Of a DNA stretch of 48,474 bases, positions 8,668 through 16,989 are shown one piece after another. This DNA comes from an uncultured Gammaproteobacteria bacterium. GTDB lineage: Bacteria; Pseudomonadota; Gammaproteobacteria; Steroidobacterales; UBA11654. Below the pieces are notes generated by a model. It did no database searches. It saw only the letters and a program-made list of their open reading frames with translations, and had not been told where the DNA came from. The stretch covers positions 1 through 48,474 of the forward strand of contig CACJRN010000011.1 in the NCBI GenBank assembly GCA_902595845.1, in the 5' to 3' direction. A program made the translations under genes and the position numbers. The first letter of the stretch is position 1. Every line of letters begins with the position of its first letter.

Positions 8668-9798
8668 ATGAAATTTACCAGAAGACAATTAATTAGAAAA
8701 TCAGCTCATTTTGCTGGTATTGGTCTTGCCTCTAATATCATTCCATTCCCACTTTATGCAGAAAATCTAAACTATGGGCCTAAAGAAGGACTGGCAAGGT
8801 TGCACTGGAATGAAAACTACTATGGACCAAGTGAGCGTGCCATTGAAGCCATAAAGACCTCTTCCTTTAAAGGTGCCTATTATCCTGATCATCTTGTTGA
8901 TTACTTAAAATCCATGATTGCTGACTACAATGGATTGGATAACGCTAATATTGCAATCAGTGCTGGCTCAACTCAAGCTTTGACTATCTTATCTCAAGTT
9001 AAAGCTCGTCAAGGAACAATACTTTCAACAGGGCTAACTTATGATGTTCACCTGAGTCTAGCAAAGAACTCTGGTGCTAGAGTGATTAGAGTCAATGACA
9101 ATGAAGACATGACAATAGACCTTCAATCAATTGAGTCATTAAGCAGAAAAAATGTTTCAGTGGTTTTCATTGTAAATCCAAATAATCCATCAGGAATGAT
9201 TATCAATTCTGAACTTTTAAGAGAATCAGTAAAGAGAATGTCAGAAAATGCATTGGTTGTTGTTGATGAAGCCTATAATGAGGTGACATCTGAGCCAGAA
9301 ACTAACTCAATGGTAGACCTTGTTAGAGATGGCTATAATGTAGCTATTTCTAGGACATTCTCAAAAATATATGGATTAGCCGGTCAAAGAGTCGGATATA
9401 TGATCGGTCAACCTGATGTTATAAATGAAATTAGATTCAATGGTACTGGTGAAGCATCATTATCTATGGCAGGCGTATCAGCTGCAATTGCTTCATATGA
9501 AGACAAGGATTTTATGAATTTTTCTAGGGACAAGATCAATCAAGCCAAAGAAATTGTAGAAATCGGACTGAAATCAAATGGTCTGAGTTATTTGCCATCA
9601 GAAACAAACTTTATCCTTGTCAATCTAGGCAGTATTGATGCTGACAAATTCAGAGATGAAATGTTAAAAGAAAATATACTCATCAGAGGCAAATATGGTG
9701 ATTACCATAATTGGTCTAGAGTCAGCATGGGAAATTTATCTGATGTTCAAAGATATGTAGATGCAATACCTAAGGCGCTAACCAATTTGTCAGTCTAA
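8668..9798 (+). CDS. Tat-exported HisC-like class I/II aminotransferase
   Basis: A fold-type I PLP enzyme resembling histidinol-phosphate aminotransferase: LHWNENYYGPS near the N-terminus, VNPNNPSG (169-176), DEAY (200-203) and the Schiff-base lysine K233 in SRTFSKIYGLAGQRVGY. Unlike HisC it begins with a twin-arginine signal (TRRQLIRKSA, R5-R6) and a hydrophobic stretch ending near PLYAEN, so it is probably exported folded with PLP. The 376-aa length fits. No his genes are nearby. It converges on the next SDR with a 9-nt overlap. A periplasmic amino-acid aminotransferase or lyase role is inferred. Confidence 0.85.
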   Translation: MKFTRRQLIRKSAHFAGIGLASNIIPFPLYAENLNYGPKEGLARLHWNENYYGPSERAIEAIKTSSFKGAYYPDHLVDYLKSMIADYNGLDNANIAISAGSTQALTILSQVKARQGTILSTGLTYDVHLSLAKNSGARVIRVNDNEDMTIDLQSIESLSRKNVSVVFIVNPNNPSGMIINSELLRESVKRMSENALVVVDEAYNEVTSEPETNSMVDLVRDGYNVAISRTFSKIYGLAGQRVGYMIGQPDVINEIRFNGTGEASLSMAGVSAAIASYEDKDFMNFSRDKINQAKEIVEIGLKSNGLSYLPSETNFILVNLGSIDADKFRDEMLKENILIRGKYGDYHNWSRVSMGNLSDVQRYVDAIPKALTNLSV

Positions 9799-10623
9799 CT
9801 CTTCCTCAGTACTTAAATCTCTCAACATGGGCTTTGCATCTGGAAAAGCCTCAATTAATTGTTTTGTTAATGACTGCATACCTGCTATCCATCTATCTGG
9901 ATCACTGACTTTTATTTTCATATAGTCAACTACCTCCGGGTGAGGTGTGATTAAAAACTGATCCCTCTCAATACATTCAATGACCTCATTGGCTACATCA
10001 TCGGGTTCTAAAAGACCATCAATGCTTACGAGTGAACCAACAATTTCAGGCGCATCCTCAACCATAGGTGTTCGAACACCTTGAGGGCATAGGCAAGATA
10101 CACCTATACCTCTCTCGCCATAGGTGATTTTTAGCCACTCAGCAAAACTCACAGCAGCTGATTTTGTTACCGAATAACCTGCTGCACCTAATTGCGTTAA
10201 TAAACCTGCAGCTGAAGCAGTATTCATAAAATACCCAGACCCTTGATCTAACATCATTGGTAATGCATGTTTTGCTGCATGAATATGTGACATAACATTT
10301 ACATTCCATATAGCATTCCAATCTTCATTCGATGTACTGAGCAAACCACCTGCTCCTGAAATACCTGCATTTGAACAAAAGATATCTATTCCGCCCATTT
10401 CTTGTTTTGCAAATTCAACGAGATTGATGATGTCATCTTCATTTCCAACATCTGCTTTATAGGGTATACCGCCTACTTGATTTGCAAGCTTTAGGTTATT
10501 TGATTCATCAAGGTCAACCAATATCATTGATTCGACATTTTTTTTTCTAAAGACATGCGATAAGGAAGATCCGATGCCGTTTGCTGAACCTGTGATAATG
10601 ACTCTTTTGTTTTCGACTTTCAT
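9790..10623 (-). CDS. SDR-family oxidoreductase
   Basis: A second short-chain dehydrogenase: GSANGIG cofactor motif, SNAG, catalytic Ser in NTASAAG, and YSVTK. VDLD after beta-2 suggests NAD(H). About 277 aa from MKVENKRVI; the frame is open 45 nt further upstream, but homology starts here. A C-terminal segment (ITPHPEV followed by a PDRWIAGMQ-type motif) is shared with SDRs of acyl-CoA and terpenoid catabolic clusters as I know them. It is divergent from the dienelactone hydrolase-family gene, 59 bp away. Confidence 0.88.
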   Translation of the reverse strand: MKVENKRVIITGSANGIGSSLSHVFRKKNVESMILVDLDESNNLKLANQVGGIPYKADVGNEDDIINLVEFAKQEMGGIDIFCSNAGISGAGGLLSTSNEDWNAIWNVNVMSHIHAAKHALPMMLDQGSGYFMNTASAAGLLTQLGAAGYSVTKSAAVSFAEWLKITYGERGIGVSCLCPQGVRTPMVEDAPEIVGSLVSIDGLLEPDDVANEVIECIERDQFLITPHPEVVDYMKIKVSDPDRWIAGMQSLTKQLIEAFPDAKPMLRDLSTEEELD

Positions 10624-10682
10624 AACAAATCCTATTCTAATAAAATCATTAAAACATAAACAACCCATAGATGGAGTATTTG

Positions 10683-11339
10683 ATGAACAGTGAATGGATT
10701 CGATTAAAGGCGAAAGACGGACATGAATTAGATGCCTTCTCAGTCAAAGCTGATGATCCAATTGGAAACATCGTTGTCATTCAGGAAATTTTTGGAATCA
10801 CAGATCATATTCAGGCTGTTTGTCATAAATTTGCTTCAAATGGTTATGACGTCATTGCACCGGCAATTTATGATCGCTTTGAAAGAAATATAACTCTCGA
10901 TTACACACAAATAGAGGAAGGTGTGGATTATAAAATGAAACTATCAGATGATTATGCAATGTCAGACATTCAAGCTGCACAGAGTTATTTAGGCACAAAA
11001 ACAGCGGTTGTTGGTTACTGTTACGGTGGCATGCTTACACATATCGCGGCCTCTAAACTTAATTTTGATTGTGCTGTCAGTTATTACGGTGGAATGATTG
11101 CAGATAATTATACTGATCTGAAAATCGACATTCCAATTATGTACCACTTTGGTGAGAATGATCATGCCATACCTATGGATGCTGTTGATTTAATCAGGAA
11201 CACTTATCAAGATGCAACAGTCCATGTTTATGCAAATGCTGGACATGGTTTTAATTGCGATATGCGGGCAGATTATCATGAGAGCTCTGCTAATTTAGCT
11301 CTGGATCGAACTTTAGAATTTATTGGTAAAAATTTATAG
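10683..11339 (+). CDS. Dienelactone hydrolase-family protein
   Basis: A cytoplasmic alpha/beta-hydrolase of the carboxymethylenebutenolidase family, which opens enol-lactones. The catalytic triad is visible: C113 in the nucleophile elbow GYCYGG, D160 in FGENDHAIP and H188 in NAGHGF. The family glutamate is E35 in QEIFG. At 218 aa it is usual size. I chose the ATG at 10683 because GGAG lies 6 nt upstream; an in-frame ATG at 10671 has no ribosome site. It sits alone on the plus strand beside two SDRs and a BVMO, a lactone-rich neighbourhood. Confidence 0.88.
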   Translation: MNSEWIRLKAKDGHELDAFSVKADDPIGNIVVIQEIFGITDHIQAVCHKFASNGYDVIAPAIYDRFERNITLDYTQIEEGVDYKMKLSDDYAMSDIQAAQSYLGTKTAVVGYCYGGMLTHIAASKLNFDCAVSYYGGMIADNYTDLKIDIPIMYHFGENDHAIPMDAVDLIRNTYQDATVHVYANAGHGFNCDMRADYHESSANLALDRTLEFIGKNL

Positions 11340-11344
11340 AACTA

Positions 11345-11716
11345 CTATCTGAGAGCGTTATAACGCCAAGCAGCAAGAATAAAAACTGTAAAATCAACAA
11401 CAAATATAGTCCATAAGAGCTGATCAGGCATTCCATCGTGAAGAATGCTAACGACTCTCCCGAAAACAAAGCTTCCATTCAAAAGAGCGATAACAAAATA
11501 TGTATTCAGTCTGAGACTTTTTTCAAAAATGGCAATGACAGACAAAAGGCCAATAAATGTGAAGAAGCTGTAGAGTGCTCTGAATTCACTGAATGCAATT
11601 GTTTCATTTAATGTAAAAGCCACCAGTGCTGAAGTGCTTGCAGGATCAATGAGTCCAAGAAGACCGAAATAAAGGTATTCTAGTGCCAGGAGAATTAATA
11701 GTATGTAATCAATCAT
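11345..11716 (-). CDS. Small four-helix membrane protein (possible DUF4345)
   Basis: A 123-aa hydrophobic protein with four predicted transmembrane helices (about 3-23, 40-62, 72-90, 99-118). A short GLIDPAS-type loop follows helix 1, and conserved-looking FRALYSFF and GRVVSIL segments are present. The pattern is like DUF4345-type inner-membrane proteins, though I cannot confirm that. No catalytic residues are evident and its function is unknown. It converges on the dienelactone hydrolase-family gene with a 5-nt gap, and is divergent from the exported M20 gene. Confidence 0.65.
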   Translation of the reverse strand: MIDYILLILLALEYLYFGLLGLIDPASTSALVAFTLNETIAFSEFRALYSFFTFIGLLSVIAIFEKSLRLNTYFVIALLNGSFVFGRVVSILHDGMPDQLLWTIFVVDFTVFILAAWRYNALR

Positions 11717-11772
11717 ATCTAATGAATGTATATAAGTATGTTATAAGCAATACAATGATAATATCTTTAGGA

Positions 11773-11785
11773 AGTAATGATTACT
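11773..11785. promoter_or_regulatory. 13-nt palindrome upstream of the M20-DUF917 operon
   Basis: AGTAAT-G-ATTACT, a perfect inverted repeat with a single central base. It lies 25 nt before the ATG of the exported amidohydrolase and within the divergent intergenic region. It is a possible operator for an unknown regulator. No second copy was spotted. Short AT-rich palindromes can occur by chance. Confidence 0.3.
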
Positions 11786-11810
11786 AGATTAAAATCGATA
11801 ATAAAAAGAC

Positions 11811-13229
11811 ATGAATAAAAAAATAATAATTTTTATAACCATGCTCAGCATCATGAGCTCTATAGAAGTCAATTCTGATGATAGCTCTATCAATCAACAT
11901 CAGAAACAATATGAAGACATTGCAATGAAAATTTGGGAACTCGCTGAAGTTGGGTATCAAGAATATGAAAGCTCAAAACTACTCATTGACTCACTTAAAG
12001 GTCACGATTTTGAGATTACTGAAGGTGTTGCAGACATTCCCACGGCATTCATAGCTGAATATGGCACTGGTTATCCCACTGTTGCAATTTTAGGGGAATT
12101 CGATGCCTTACCTGGCGTATCACAATCATCCTCTCCATATAGAGAAAATGGATCCAATGAAAATGCTGGACATGCATGCGGTCATCATTTGTTTGGAGCA
12201 GGCTCTGCGTGGACAGCTGTTGCAGTGAAAGATTGGATGAAAAATAACAATATCAAAGGAACCATTCGTTTTTATGGGACACCAGCAGAGGAAGGCGGAT
12301 CGGGCAAAGTTTACATGGCAAGATCTGGTCTCTTTGATGATGTAGACATAGTACTTCATTGGCATCCAGGTAGCGTGAACCATGCTCGTCCAAGAACATC
12401 CAATGCAAATAAATCAGTGAAAATTAAATACAAAGGAATTTCAGCTCATGCTGCAAGCGCCCCACATAAAGGTCGGTCAGCTCTAGATGGTGTTGAAGCG
12501 TTGAATATGATGACGAATTTAATGAGAGAACATATACCTCAAGAATCTAGAATGCACTATGTCATCACAAAAGGCGGCTTGGCTCCGAATGTGATTCCAG
12601 AAGAAGCAGAGGTCTATTATTACATTCGCCATCCCGATAAAGATATTGTTGAAGAGCTATTTTTAAGGGTAATAAAAGCAGCTGAAGGTGCAGCTATGGG
12701 TACAGAAACTCAGATGAGCTATGAAGTCATGCACGGCAACTATTCTTTAATGCCAAATAATACGCTTCAGAAAATAATGCATAAGAATCTTGAAGATCGC
12801 GGTGGCATTAAATATACAGATGCAGAGGTTGAATATGCAGAGACAATAATGAAGTCTTTTATTGATAATGATTCTGAAATTGGTGATCAAGAAAAAATAT
12901 TGAATTACAGAATGACACACGGCTATGGATCTACTGATGTCGGTGATGTCAGTTGGTTGGTTCCTACAGCAGGAGCAAGGATTGCGACTTGGGTTCCTGG
13001 AACATCTGCTCATTCATGGCAAGCTGTGGCATCTGGAGGTATGAGCATAGGCTTAAAAGGAACAAAGCTTGCGGTTGAGGTCTTAACAGATACTGCCAAG
13101 CATATTTATTTAAATCCTTCTATTGTTGAAGAATCAAAAAAAGAACTATCTGACAGGATAGGAAAAGATTTCAATTACATTCCATTATTGGGTGACAGAA
13201 AACCACCACTCAACTATCGCAATAACTAG
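11811..13229 (+). CDS. Exported M20 amidohydrolase, AbgB-like
   Basis: A metallo-amidohydrolase of the M20D group. It resembles AbgB, the p-aminobenzoyl-glutamate hydrolase subunit, in GEFDALPG (95-102), GHACGHH (120-126), TPAEEGGSGK (157-166, Glu pair 160-161) and LHWHPG. The metal-bridging residues are kept. Residues 1-22 form a signal peptide, so unlike cytoplasmic AbgB it is probably periplasmic. At 472 aa it is close to AbgB (481). It is followed after 5 nt by an exported DUF917 gene. The likely reaction is hydrolysis of an N-acyl or N-aroyl amino acid; the substrate is unknown. Confidence 0.88.
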   Translation: MNKKIIIFITMLSIMSSIEVNSDDSSINQHQKQYEDIAMKIWELAEVGYQEYESSKLLIDSLKGHDFEITEGVADIPTAFIAEYGTGYPTVAILGEFDALPGVSQSSSPYRENGSNENAGHACGHHLFGAGSAWTAVAVKDWMKNNNIKGTIRFYGTPAEEGGSGKVYMARSGLFDDVDIVLHWHPGSVNHARPRTSNANKSVKIKYKGISAHAASAPHKGRSALDGVEALNMMTNLMREHIPQESRMHYVITKGGLAPNVIPEEAEVYYYIRHPDKDIVEELFLRVIKAAEGAAMGTETQMSYEVMHGNYSLMPNNTLQKIMHKNLEDRGGIKYTDAEVEYAETIMKSFIDNDSEIGDQEKILNYRMTHGYGSTDVGDVSWLVPTAGARIATWVPGTSAHSWQAVASGGMSIGLKGTKLAVEVLTDTAKHIYLNPSIVEESKKELSDRIGKDFNYIPLLGDRKPPLNYRNN

Positions 13230-13234
13230 TCTGA

Positions 13235-14431
13235 ATGAAACTTTTTAATATCATCACGGTTACATTAATTTTTTTTGCAAATACACTCTTAGCAGAAGAA
13301 TTAACAATTAAGGAACTGAATGAGACAGAACTGACAGATATGTTGAGGGGTTCATGCATACAATCAACAAGATCATGCGATCCAAATCCATCAATCAAAT
13401 TGATAAAAGAAGCGATTAAATCAGGAAAGAAATTCAAAATGATTTCTGTAGATGACTTCCCCGATGATGGCATTGTAGTCGCTGTTCAGGGCATTGGAGG
13501 TGGTGGCCCATGGGAATATGTGATTGATAGAACAAAATCACAAGGATTGAAAGTATTACCAGATTCAGAACGAAATAATATGGTTGTTGATCTCATAAGT
13601 GAATTTCTAGGTAAGGAGGTCACGGCAATAATACGATCTGAGGCTGCAGAAGCGACTGCTACAGCATTATTGGTTGCAGCTGAGCGAAATATCCCAATAC
13701 TAGATGCTGGAATAACTGGGAGAGCTGTACCAGAAGTTCAGCAGTCAATACCATGGATATCAGGAATAGCATCGATACCTACAGCGATTGTGTCGCCTTG
13801 GGGTGATGAGATCATCATCAAGCATGCGATAGATGAGTATCGAGTTGAAGACATATCTCGTGCTATTGCCGTTGCAAGTGGTGGAGATGCTGTCATTACA
13901 ATGACACCTATGAATGGGGATCAAATTAAGTATGCCACATTAAAAAATAATCTATCAGATGCGATCAAGTATGGAAAAACTATAAGAGAAGCGGTCGAAT
14001 CAGGCAAGGATCCAATTGATGCACTAATTTCTGCCTCATCTGGCTATTTGTTGTTTAAAGGTTTTGTAACAAGATCAGATGAGAATGGTGATAGAGGTTT
14101 TAACTGGATTGATGTAGAAATATCAGGTAGTGATGGTTTTTCAGGAAGCAATTATAAAATATTCGTAAAAAATGAGAATATCATTGGATGGCTTGATGGT
14201 GAGCTTGATGCCATGTCACCAGATTATATTTATAACCTTGATCCAAATACTGGAGAATCTATTACTAGTGATGCGGGCATTGGTTCTTATCCTATTGGAA
14301 AGGAAGTAGCTATCATAGGAGTCCCTTCAGCAGATGAATGGAGATCTAAAATGGGTATAGAACTCATGGGCCCTAAGCACTTTGGTTTTGAGTTTGATTT
14401 CATCCCAATCGAGGATTTACAAGCAAATTAA
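13235..14431 (+). CDS. Exported DUF917-family protein
   Basis: A 398-aa protein of the DUF917 (S-methyl-thiohydantoin desulfurase-like) family. The conserved GIGGGGPWEYV near the N-terminus, an SEAAEATATALLVAAE-type segment and a C-terminal GTEV-like SYPIGKEVAIIGVP stretch support this. Residues 1-20 (KLFNIITVTLIFFANTLLA) form a signal peptide, which is unusual because members I know are cytoplasmic and often sit beside hydantoinase/oxoprolinase genes. It is the second gene of an operon with the exported M20 enzyme. Chemistry on a hydantoin-like or cyclic amide product is a guess. Confidence 0.75.
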   Translation: MKLFNIITVTLIFFANTLLAEELTIKELNETELTDMLRGSCIQSTRSCDPNPSIKLIKEAIKSGKKFKMISVDDFPDDGIVVAVQGIGGGGPWEYVIDRTKSQGLKVLPDSERNNMVVDLISEFLGKEVTAIIRSEAAEATATALLVAAERNIPILDAGITGRAVPEVQQSIPWISGIASIPTAIVSPWGDEIIIKHAIDEYRVEDISRAIAVASGGDAVITMTPMNGDQIKYATLKNNLSDAIKYGKTIREAVESGKDPIDALISASSGYLLFKGFVTRSDENGDRGFNWIDVEISGSDGFSGSNYKIFVKNENIIGWLDGELDAMSPDYIYNLDPNTGESITSDAGIGSYPIGKEVAIIGVPSADEWRSKMGIELMGPKHFGFEFDFIPIEDLQAN

Positions 14432-14433
14432 AC

Positions 14434-14524
14434 TGGCGGAGAGAGAGGGATTCGAACCCTCGAAAGGCTATTAACCTTTACAAGCTTTCCAAGCCTGCGC
14501 AATCGACCACTCTGCCATCTCTCC
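14434..14524 (-). tRNA. tRNA-Ser(GGA)
   Basis: A 91-nt class II tRNA including an encoded CCA. The acceptor stem pairs GGAGAGA with TCTCTCC. The anticodon loop TTGGAAA carries GGA, reading UCC/UCU. The long variable arm pairs AAAGG with CCTTT around TTAATAG, and the T-arm loop is TTCGAAT with G-C-rich flanks. It lies 2 nt after the DUF917 gene, on the opposite strand. Confidence 0.97.
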
Positions 14525-14615
14525 TTGGCGTCATTTTACATGAACTATCCCTCTTGAGAGTGGTTTTAATTTAGATTAGTGTATTAACTTGTGATTAATT
14601 TAATTGAATTTAAAA

Positions 14616-16181
14616 ATGAGTAAATTTCCCAGAAAAGAAACACTACTAGAAGTCTATGAATGGCGAATGCAGCAATCTGCCGAAGATATTGCATTCAAAA
14701 TGAATGATGATGAGATGACATACAAGGAATATGATCGCAGAGCAAACATCATCGCCAATGGTATTTTTAAAGAAGGCTGTAATCCGAATTCTCGTATTGC
14801 TGTTCTTGCAAAAAACTCAGTTGATTATGCTGAGATTCAATATGGAACCATAAAATCAAGAACGGTTTTAGTTGGTCTTAACTGGAGACTTGCAGGTCCT
14901 GAGGTTGTGTTTGTGGTGAATGATTCGGAAAGTGAACTGTTATTCGTTGGTCCAGACTTCTATCCACTGATTGAATCCATTCAGGATCAGTTTACTCATG
15001 TTAAAAAAATCATTGCAATGGGAGACCATGAAACATGGGAAAGTTATGATTCATGGAAATCAAAGTTTGATGACAGTGATCCAAAGCTTAAAGGTGAAAA
15101 TGATGATGATGTTATCCAACTTTATACTTCAGGAACAACTGGCCTGCCAAAAGGTGCAAGACTCACGAATAAGAATATCTTAGCTTCAACACCGATGGTT
15201 GAGGAAACCTGGGGCAAAGACTGGAATGAAAAATCAGTTAATTTTGTCCTCTCCCCTCTTTTTCATATAGCTGGCTCGAATATCATCATTATGGGTATTG
15301 TTTTTGGTTGTAAAAATGTAGTAATTCCAGAACCTGACCCAACAAAAATACTTGAACTGATCAATACAGAGAAAATTGAAACAGCATTCATGGTGCCAGC
15401 ATTGATTCAATTCCTACTCAACCATCCCAATTGTGGAAATACAGATTTCTCATCATTGAGACAAATCGTATATGGTGCTTCACCGATTTCAGAAGACACA
15501 CTTCTAAAAGCCATGGATGTTATGGGTTGTGAATTTTGGCAAGTTTATGGCTTAACTGAAACATCAGGAATCGGTACTACATTAGCGCCAGAGTTTCATG
15601 ATCCATCAAAAGGTAAACTGAGATCGTGTGGACAGGCTTACACAGGAGTTGATATCAGAATCCTTGATCAAGAGGGTTCAGAATGCAAACAAGGTGATGT
15701 GGGTGAGATTCAAATCAAATCTGATGTGGTTTTAAAGGGTTACTGGAAGAGAGATGAGGCGAATGCTGAATCTATTGTAGATGAATGGTTCTATACAGGT
15801 GATGCTGGCTTCTTTGACGAGGATGGTTTTCTCTTCATTCATGACCGCGTTAAAGACATGATCATATCTGGTGGAGAGAATATTTATCCAGCAGAAGTGG
15901 AAAATGCACTCATGAGTCACCCTGATATCATCGATGCAGCTGTTGTTGGTGTGCCAGATGATAAATGGGGAGAGACAGTGAAAGCATTTGTAACTCTTTC
16001 TGAAGATAAAAATCATTCTGAAGCAGATATTATAAGTTATTCAAAAGAGCAAATTGCCTCTTACAAGTGTCCTACTTCAGTTGATTTTATAAACGATATA
16101 CCACGTAATCCTTCTGGAAAAATTCTAAGAAGGGTTCTAAGAGAGCCATTCTGGGAAGAAAAGGGACGTAACGTCTCCTAA
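14616..16181 (+). CDS. Acyl-CoA ligase, AMP-forming
   Basis: An ANL-family enzyme that adenylates a carboxylic acid and transfers it to CoA. The P-loop LYTSGTTGLPKGA is at 169-181, YGLTETSG is the A5 motif, YTGDAGF is A7, SGGENIYPAEVE is A8/A10, and the catalytic lysine is in NPSGKILRR near the C-terminus. At 521 aa it is typical of medium/long-chain or bile/terpenoid acid ligases. The ATG at 14616 is preferred over a TTG 12 nt upstream. It forms an operon with the next enoyl-CoA hydratase (12 nt gap). It would activate the acid substrate for the acyl-CoA genes downstream. Confidence 0.92.
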   Translation: MSKFPRKETLLEVYEWRMQQSAEDIAFKMNDDEMTYKEYDRRANIIANGIFKEGCNPNSRIAVLAKNSVDYAEIQYGTIKSRTVLVGLNWRLAGPEVVFVVNDSESELLFVGPDFYPLIESIQDQFTHVKKIIAMGDHETWESYDSWKSKFDDSDPKLKGENDDDVIQLYTSGTTGLPKGARLTNKNILASTPMVEETWGKDWNEKSVNFVLSPLFHIAGSNIIIMGIVFGCKNVVIPEPDPTKILELINTEKIETAFMVPALIQFLLNHPNCGNTDFSSLRQIVYGASPISEDTLLKAMDVMGCEFWQVYGLTETSGIGTTLAPEFHDPSKGKLRSCGQAYTGVDIRILDQEGSECKQGDVGEIQIKSDVVLKGYWKRDEANAESIVDEWFYTGDAGFFDEDGFLFIHDRVKDMIISGGENIYPAEVENALMSHPDIIDAAVVGVPDDKWGETVKAFVTLSEDKNHSEADIISYSKEQIASYKCPTSVDFINDIPRNPSGKILRRVLREPFWEEKGRNVS

Positions 16182-16193
16182 TATGGAATCATC

Positions 16194-16982
16194 ATGAGTT
16201 ACAAAACATTAACAATTAATACCATTGATAAAGTCTGTACGATGAAATTTAATCGTCCTGATAAACTCAATGCATTCGATACACAAATGGTGCTTGAAAC
16301 ACAAGATGCACTCAATCAAATTGCAGAAGATAATGGAATTAAAGCTTTAATCATCACAGGTGAAGGCAAAGGCTTTTCTGCAGGTGCTGACCTTTCTGAC
16401 TCGTCTGGCATAGATGATCTCAGTAATGACAGATTGGTTTATGAAGGTCTTATCAATGGATACAAACCTTCACTTTTACAAATCATGAATATGCCAAAAC
16501 CGGTCATAGGTGCAATCAATGGTGCTGCAGCAGGTATTGGCTCAGCCTTTGCATTGGCATGTGACCTTGTCGTCATGTCAGATAAAGCTTACATAAAACA
16601 AGCATTCGTAAATATTGCTCTTATTCCTGATGGTGGACTAAATTGGTTACTAACCAGAACTGTTGGATACAGATTGGCATATGAAATGGCAATAGAAGGA
16701 GACAATATATCTGCAAATAGATGTTTAGAGCTGGGTCTTGCGAATAAAGTGGTGGCTCATGATGATCTCATGAAAGCATCTATTGAATGGGCTGAATCAT
16801 TGGCAAAAAAATCTTCACAATCTTTAAGAGAGACAAAAAGAGTGATGAGAATGGCGATGACTAATGACTACGAATCAGTTTTTGAACAAGAGGCAGAAGC
16901 AAATAATGAGCTTCATGGTTCAAAAGATAGCCTCGAGGCGATTCAAGCTTTCTTTGAAAAAAGAGAGCCTAACTTCGATTAA
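16194..16982 (+). CDS. Enoyl-CoA hydratase/isomerase family protein
   Basis: A crotonase-fold protein of 262 aa. The oxyanion-hole motifs are GKGFSAGADLSD and GAINGAAAGIGSAFALACDLV. At the second catalytic-Glu position the sequence reads AFVNIALIPDGGL; an Asp in the PDGG loop rather than the PEAG Glu suggests an isomerase-like or variant active site. It is the second gene after the acyl-CoA ligase. It converges on the LLM oxidoreductase with an 8-nt gap. The exact substrate is unknown. Confidence 0.9.
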   Translation: MSYKTLTINTIDKVCTMKFNRPDKLNAFDTQMVLETQDALNQIAEDNGIKALIITGEGKGFSAGADLSDSSGIDDLSNDRLVYEGLINGYKPSLLQIMNMPKPVIGAINGAAAGIGSAFALACDLVVMSDKAYIKQAFVNIALIPDGGLNWLLTRTVGYRLAYEMAIEGDNISANRCLELGLANKVVAHDDLMKASIEWAESLAKKSSQSLRETKRVMRMAMTNDYESVFEQEAEANNELHGSKDSLEAIQAFFEKREPNFD

Positions 16983-16989
16983 TTAAGAC

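Noticed and set aside
14434-14616. tRNA-Ser next to a large accessory catabolic region, as a possible genomic-island attachment site
   Set aside because: No integrase, no repeat of the tRNA 3' end was seen at the other boundary, and the accessory genes lie on both sides of the tRNA.
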